A stretch of 8,446 nt of DNA, from contig JALGTJ010000056.1 of assembly GCA_029821415.1 (NCBI GenBank), positions 1 through 8,446 on the forward strand. Direction: 5' to 3'. This DNA is from Candidatus Zipacnadia bacterium. GTDB lineage: Bacteria > Armatimonadota > Zipacnadia > Zipacnadales > Zipacnadaceae. Made by a program: the position numbers and the translations under genes. This document shows positions 4,936 to 8,446 of the stretch, one piece after another (position 1 is the stretch's first letter; each line of letters starts with the position of its first letter). The notes below the pieces were generated by a model. The model saw nothing but the letters and a program-made list of their open reading frames with translations, did no database searches and was not told the DNA's origin.

Positions 4936-6573
4936 CTACCGAGCTGCCGCGCTGTCCGCCTCGTAACGATAGGCTTGGCAGAGCGACGTCATTTGCTCTA
5001 TGCTTAGGACTTCATCGCTGGCCAGCAGATAGACCGGGCCGGTGATACCGCCGCGGCCGGCTTTGTTATGCACGCGTACGGCAATGAGATTGGACTGCCC
5101 TACGTCTAACCACTGCCCGACCTCTGCTGCAAAAGGTAGATCCCAGAGACTGTCCGCCGGCAGGCCAGTGGACTGGGTTGTGTGCTCAAAGGCAGCCTCG
5201 CCGTTGACGTACACCCAGGCCTGTTCGTCTACCGTATTGAAGTACAGGTATAGGTGCTTCTTATTAGCACTCTGCGGAACGTCAAATTCAATTCGATACC
5301 AGCAGTATCCCGTATAATCGGGGAAACTCTGGCTCTCGTAACCTACTCCTTCGCCAACAGCAACTATCGCCCACTGGCTATCATCAAACTGCTCGGCAAA
5401 CCACTTCTCGTCTACGCCCTGATCGTCCGGGTCAGTGGCAAATTGCCACTGCGTCGGCGCCGGCACCACCGTCACCTGCTTCAGCAGATTCAGCGTCTGG
5501 GCACTGGGCGGTCGCTCGGAGTTATCGGAAATGTCGGCGTTCATCAGAGTATTGTTAGCAATGACTATATCACGCGACTCCGCCCCGACGGTTATCCCCA
5601 CTTTACGTGCACCTTCGCCCCGAATAGTATTCCCCACAATGGTGACATTGCGGTGGCCGTAGTCCTCTTTGAATTGCCCGCGGTTTGTAGGCGTCAGCCA
5701 GATCCCAGTCTGCTTGCCCTTTTCCAAATCCCTGAGCACCACGGTGTTACCAGTTATAGCTATGTTCTTACAGGCGTAAAACAGTGAGATGCCGGCATTC
5801 GCCGCACCGATGACGCTATTGCCACAGATGACACTGTCGTCACACCACTCGTAGTCAATCCCTACGTCCTCTGCGTTGACCACGATGTTGTCGCTGGTCA
5901 CCACCCGGACTGCCCCCGTTCCCCATATTGCCCCACCTCCGGCATCGCGGCTGTAGTTGCCCTGGATGAGCAGGTCTGAGCATTCCTTGCGCTCAAACTG
6001 CCAGTTCCCCCAGAACTGAATGCCATGCTTGCTGCAGTCCAACACCGTATTGTTAAGCACCCTGATGCGCTGTGAGAATACAATCATCACCGCACACGCC
6101 AGGTTCTGTATACGACAGTCCCGAATGGTGACATAGTCGGCATGGTCGGTGCTAATCCCGCTACCCTGATAGTTTTCGATCACGAGGTTGGTCAGTGCGA
6201 CTTCCTTGACCGACGGCAACCGGATAAGCCCCTTAGTCCAGTTATCCGCCGCCGCCTCCGCGCCATCCAGGCGTAAGTTGGTGAGCGACGTATGGTTGCC
6301 CATTTGCAGCACGTATGCTGCACCCTCGGCCAATTGCAGCACTGTGGCACTACCTCCACCGTGGATATACGTATTGTCGGGCAGCGCCAGCTCTCCGACT
6401 ATGTATGCGCCCGGCGGTACGTAAAGGTCCTTGACCTGCGCCGCGAAAGCCTGGTTAAAAGCGGCGGTGTCGTCAGTGTCATCGTCAGGGATAGCGCCAT
6501 AGTCAGCCACCGACGCCGCCCACAGGGCCGACGATACTAAGAGTAATGCCAGGATGGCGACACTGATTCTCAT
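4936..6573 (-). CDS. Secreted parallel beta-helix protein (pectate-lyase-3 type) with galactose-binding-like C-terminus
   Basis: A 545-residue exported protein. The ATG at 6573 has AAGGGAG 6 nt upstream and begins a clear signal peptide (MRISVAILALLLVSSALWAA, cut near 20). The mature start SVADYGAIPDDDTDDTAAFNQAF is the hallmark of the pectate lyase 3 superfamily, followed by PPGAYIVG and repeated right-handed beta-helix coils from about 90 to 345 (NN.V..C..HGI.FW; N.I......GI). Residues about 370-520 resemble the galactose-binding/GH2 sugar-binding jelly roll (FDDSQW, WYRIEF, VDEQAWVYVNGEAAFEH, NLIAVRVHNKAG). The family includes polysaccharide lyases, epimerases and non-enzymatic spike-like proteins, so a role on extracellular or cell-wall polysaccharide is likely, but the substrate and catalytic residues are not evident. 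An open extension to 6816 passes through the promoter and is rejected. It has its own promoter and is divergent from the ATPase gene. Confidence 0.88.
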   Translation of the reverse strand: MRISVAILALLLVSSALWAASVADYGAIPDDDTDDTAAFNQAFAAQVKDLYVPPGAYIVGELALPDNTYIHGGGSATVLQLAEGAAYVLQMGNHTSLTNLRLDGAEAAADNWTKGLIRLPSVKEVALTNLVIENYQGSGISTDHADYVTIRDCRIQNLACAVMIVFSQRIRVLNNTVLDCSKHGIQFWGNWQFERKECSDLLIQGNYSRDAGGGAIWGTGAVRVVTSDNIVVNAEDVGIDYEWCDDSVICGNSVIGAANAGISLFYACKNIAITGNTVVLRDLEKGKQTGIWLTPTNRGQFKEDYGHRNVTIVGNTIRGEGARKVGITVGAESRDIVIANNTLMNADISDNSERPPSAQTLNLLKQVTVVPAPTQWQFATDPDDQGVDEKWFAEQFDDSQWAIVAVGEGVGYESQSFPDYTGYCWYRIEFDVPQSANKKHLYLYFNTVDEQAWVYVNGEAAFEHTTQSTGLPADSLWDLPFAAEVGQWLDVGQSNLIAVRVHNKAGRGGITGPVYLLASDEVLSIEQMTSLCQAYRYEADSAAAR

Positions 6574-6598
6574 AAGCGTCTCCCTTCTACGAAGCTGG

Positions 6599-6629
6599 TG
6601 CCCCAGTCGCCTCTCATTATAGTGGGGCA
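6599..6629. promoter_or_regulatory. Inverted repeat around the -10 box, possible operator
   Basis: TGCCCCA (6599-6605) and TGGGGCA (6623-6629) are perfect inverted 7-mers separated by 17 bases. One arm falls in the -35/-10 spacer and the other just past the expected start of the beta-helix transcript, with the TATAAT between. This is a plausible site for a dimeric repressor. Chance occurrence is possible. Confidence 0.4.
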
Positions 6630-6644
6630 GCACTGAGCTGTCGA
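6616..6644 (-). promoter_or_regulatory. Sigma70-type promoter of the beta-helix gene
   Basis: Minus-strand TCGACA (6644-6639), 17-nt spacer and consensus TATAAT (6621-6616). The transcript would start near 6609, leaving about 36 nt of leader before the ATG at 6573, with the Shine-Dalgarno inside it. Confidence 0.8.
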
Positions 6645-6777
6645 CCGGTGCGTGTGCCGGGCAACGTAGCTGGCTCCTCGTGAAGGAGAAAGAGTAGAAG
6701 GGACGAAGGTAATTACATAGCGAGGCGAGCCAACTGGCGGCTTTATGGTCATAGATATAGCAGGCAGGTGAAATTAT

Positions 6778-7881
6778 ATGGCAGCGAACATCTTCATAGC
6801 CGGAACCGGGCAGCACAGCGGCAAGACGCTGGTGTCACTGGGATTGGTGGCTGTCCTGACCCGGCGCGGCTACCGTGTGCACTATATGAAACCGGTTGGC
6901 CAGCGTGCTGTAAGGGTCGGCGCCGACATAGTGGACGAAGATGTAGCTCTGGTCAATGAGGTCTTTGATCTGCCCACGCCGCCGAAGGCCGGCAACCCCG
7001 TCACCATCCCCAGTGGCTACACACGCCAGTTTCTCCTGGGAGCCGCCGACAGTGAACCACTGATGGACGAAATCCGCGACAGTTTTGCTATAATAGCCAA
7101 GGATGCCGATATTGTGATCGTGGAGGGTACTGGTCACGCTGGCGTCGGGTCGGTGCTGGGCCTGGACAACGCCCGAGTGGCCCGGGAGCTGGGCTGCCAG
7201 GCCATTATTGTCACCAGTGGCGGCATCGGTCGGCCCATTGACGACTTCTCACTGAACAGCCGCTGTTTTGAGGCTGAAGGCGTGCCAGTACTGGGTGTTA
7301 TAAGCAATAAAGTCCAGGAGTCGAGGCTGGAATATGTCGCCGAGCCGCTACGGAGGTGGTTCCAGCGGCAACAGTTGCGACTACTGGGCATCATCCCCTA
7401 TCAACCGGTGCTAGCCGAGATCACGCTGGGCCAGATTGCCCGGGAGATCGGTGCCGAAATCATCAGTGGGCGAGAATACATGGACGCGAAGATTCGTGAG
7501 TCTATCATTGGGGCAGCTCCGCCGCATCGGCTAATAGACCTGTTCCAGCCCGGGGTACTTGTGATTATGCCGGGAGATCGGGATGACCTGGTCCTGGCTG
7601 TATTCAGCTCTTACTGTGGCGTGTGTGATGAACCTCGGGGCGGCGCGGCTGTCTGTCTGACCACTGGCCTGTTGCCCAGTGAAAATATTATGCGCATCAT
7701 TCGTGGTGGCCAGATGCCAGTGATTGCTTCTAAGGAAGGTACCTTCAAGCTGGCATCGCGGATATCTGACCTGGTCGCCAAAATACTGCCCGGAGACAAG
7801 AAAAAGCTGGAGATGGCCGAGACACTGGTGAGCGACTACGTGGACATCGGTGCCATCGAACAGGCTATCTTCGCCGACTGA
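6778..7881 (+). CDS. BioD-like P-loop ATPase with DRTGG-like domain (COG0857 type)
   Basis: A 367-residue cytoplasmic protein. Residues 4-20 (NIFIAGTGQHSGKTLVS) hold a dethiobiotin-synthetase-type Walker A with Gly15-Lys16-Thr17. VIVEGTGHAGVGSVLGLDNARVA (113-135) is the block seen in the BioD-like N-terminal domain of large phosphotransacetylases and in stand-alone COG0857 proteins, and SNKV (176-179) corresponds to the nucleotide-base motif of this fold. From about 215 to 325 the sequence fits the DRTGG domain, with the signature degenerated to GDRDD (266-270), as is common. Length matches the two-domain family; the phosphate acetyltransferase catalytic domain found in E. coli Pta is absent. 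The ATG at 6778 is preceded by AGGTG 8 nt upstream. Its biological role is not known; a regulatory or ligand-sensing function is inferred for DRTGG. No pta or ackA gene is adjacent. I saw no convincing promoter in the 204-base divergent spacer. Confidence 0.88.
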   Translation: MAANIFIAGTGQHSGKTLVSLGLVAVLTRRGYRVHYMKPVGQRAVRVGADIVDEDVALVNEVFDLPTPPKAGNPVTIPSGYTRQFLLGAADSEPLMDEIRDSFAIIAKDADIVIVEGTGHAGVGSVLGLDNARVARELGCQAIIVTSGGIGRPIDDFSLNSRCFEAEGVPVLGVISNKVQESRLEYVAEPLRRWFQRQQLRLLGIIPYQPVLAEITLGQIAREIGAEIISGREYMDAKIRESIIGAAPPHRLIDLFQPGVLVIMPGDRDDLVLAVFSSYCGVCDEPRGGAAVCLTTGLLPSENIMRIIRGGQMPVIASKEGTFKLASRISDLVAKILPGDKKKLEMAETLVSDYVDIGAIEQAIFAD

Positions 7882-7921
7882 TCTCCACCTGTCTACTATC
7901 TAACCGCTACTGGAACCCAAC

Positions 7922-8446
7922 CTACTCGGGCGCAGGCGGGGGAGACGGCCGAACAGAGAACTTGAACTTCATCCCCAGCGGCACCGTGTAATCTGCTTGT
8001 ATTCCTATGAATGTGGCCATCGCCTCACACTGGACCTGACTCACCACCAGCGTACCAGGCTGGCATATTTGGCGCAGGCGGGAGATGGTGACCTTGAGAT
8101 TGGTGGCCTTCATTACCCCGGATGGGTCAAAGGGGTTGGGTACCTGCACCTCTGGCATTGTGATCTTACCGGATGACTCAATCACAATCTGCTCGCCCGA
8201 AATATCAATCAGGTGGCATTGCATATCCACTGTAGCCTGCCCAACGTCTCGGAGGGTTATTACCTGCTGCCAGTGCCACTGACTGTCTGGCACAACGGCC
8301 TCCTCCGGCAGCAGGGGCAGTGCTGCAACTACGGCCAGGATGGTGAGGGCGTCGGCGCTGGCCATCGCAGAGATGTCGGCGTCGGATACTCTTTTCTTGA
8401 TCTGGTAGCCGACTACTCGCCCCCTCTCGTTAATGTGAAGGTCAAC
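7922..8446 (-). CDS. C-terminal part of an unrecognised protein, possibly DUF6263-like
   Basis: The frame is open from the right edge to TAG at 7922, giving 174 residues of the C-terminus. The ATG at 8365 has no Shine-Dalgarno and lies within a continuous coding-like stretch (INERGRVVGYQIKKRVSDADISAM), so the real start is most likely outside the window. The text runs as alternating beta-strand-like segments, with the motif ALPLLPEEAVVPDSQWHWQQ resembling the 'LP-x-x-P-V-x-x-G-D-x-W' region of DUF6263-type exported proteins; that link is tentative. The end, SVRPSPPPAPE, is proline-rich and probably disordered. It converges with the DRTGG ATPase gene (40-base spacer, no clear terminator). Function unknown. 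Confidence 0.7.
   Translation of the reverse strand, partial: VDLHINERGRVVGYQIKKRVSDADISAMASADALTILAVVAALPLLPEEAVVPDSQWHWQQVITLRDVGQATVDMQCHLIDISGEQIVIESSGKITMPEVQVPNPFDPSGVMKATNLKVTISRLRQICQPGTLVVSQVQCEAMATFIGIQADYTVPLGMKFKFSVRPSPPPAPE

Noticed and set aside
6574..6816. 81-residue N-terminal extension of the beta-helix protein
   Set aside because: It runs through a consensus promoter and its inverted repeat, and the signal peptide begins at 6573.
8286..8365. Signal-peptide-like start at the ATG at 8365
   Set aside because: No Shine-Dalgarno, an acidic residue near the start, and the frame continues upstream to the window edge with protein-like sequence.

Overview
The window looks like a chromosomal stretch from a bacterium rich in secreted carbohydrate-binding proteins and prepilin paralogues. 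The 'GFTLIELLVVIAIIAILAAILFPVF(S/A)KAR...CLSN(M/V)KQ' N-terminus, followed by an H-X9-DG box in the two complete copies, is typical of the large pseudopilin families of Armatimonadota and also occurs in Planctomycetota-like groups. Armatimonadota is my best guess from motif style, not a demonstrated assignment. Sequence is moderately GC-rich, with clear Shine-Dalgarno sites and sigma70-like promoters.

Layout: (1) 1-2014, minus strand: three tandem type IV pilin-like genes, called A (5' end only, 1-101), B (235-963) and C (1151-2014). They share an almost ungapped module made of the leader-peptide/TM coding region plus about 75 nt of upstream sequence. Directly after the stop of C, in the same frame, lies a short stretch that closely matches the C-terminus of B. 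It is either the tail of a fused or truncated gene C or the scar of a lost paralogue. (2) 2015-2725: a 711-base gap without a convincing protein gene. On the minus strand it holds a near-perfect promoter (TTGACA-N17-TATAGT with TG extension), about 185 nt of repeat-rich foldable sequence, and a strong intrinsic terminator, all pointing at the pilin cluster. This is either a free small RNA or an attenuated 5' leader. (3) 2726-4900, plus: a secreted protein with an N-terminal LamG-like region, a beta-propeller with three Asp-box-like motifs and a C-terminal beta-sandwich. (4) 4936-6573, minus: a secreted parallel beta-helix protein (pectate-lyase-3 superfamily style) with a C-terminal galactose-binding-like domain, convergent with (3) and with a very good promoter. 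(5) 6778-7881, plus: a cytoplasmic BioD-like P-loop ATPase with a DRTGG-like domain (COG0857 type). (6) 7922 to the right edge, minus: the C-terminal part of an unrecognised, probably exported protein.

The two large secreted proteins probably both act on extracellular glycans, although catalytic function is not proven for either. The pilin cluster with its leader/sRNA is the most unusual part. The DRTGG ATPase and the last gene show no obvious link to the rest.
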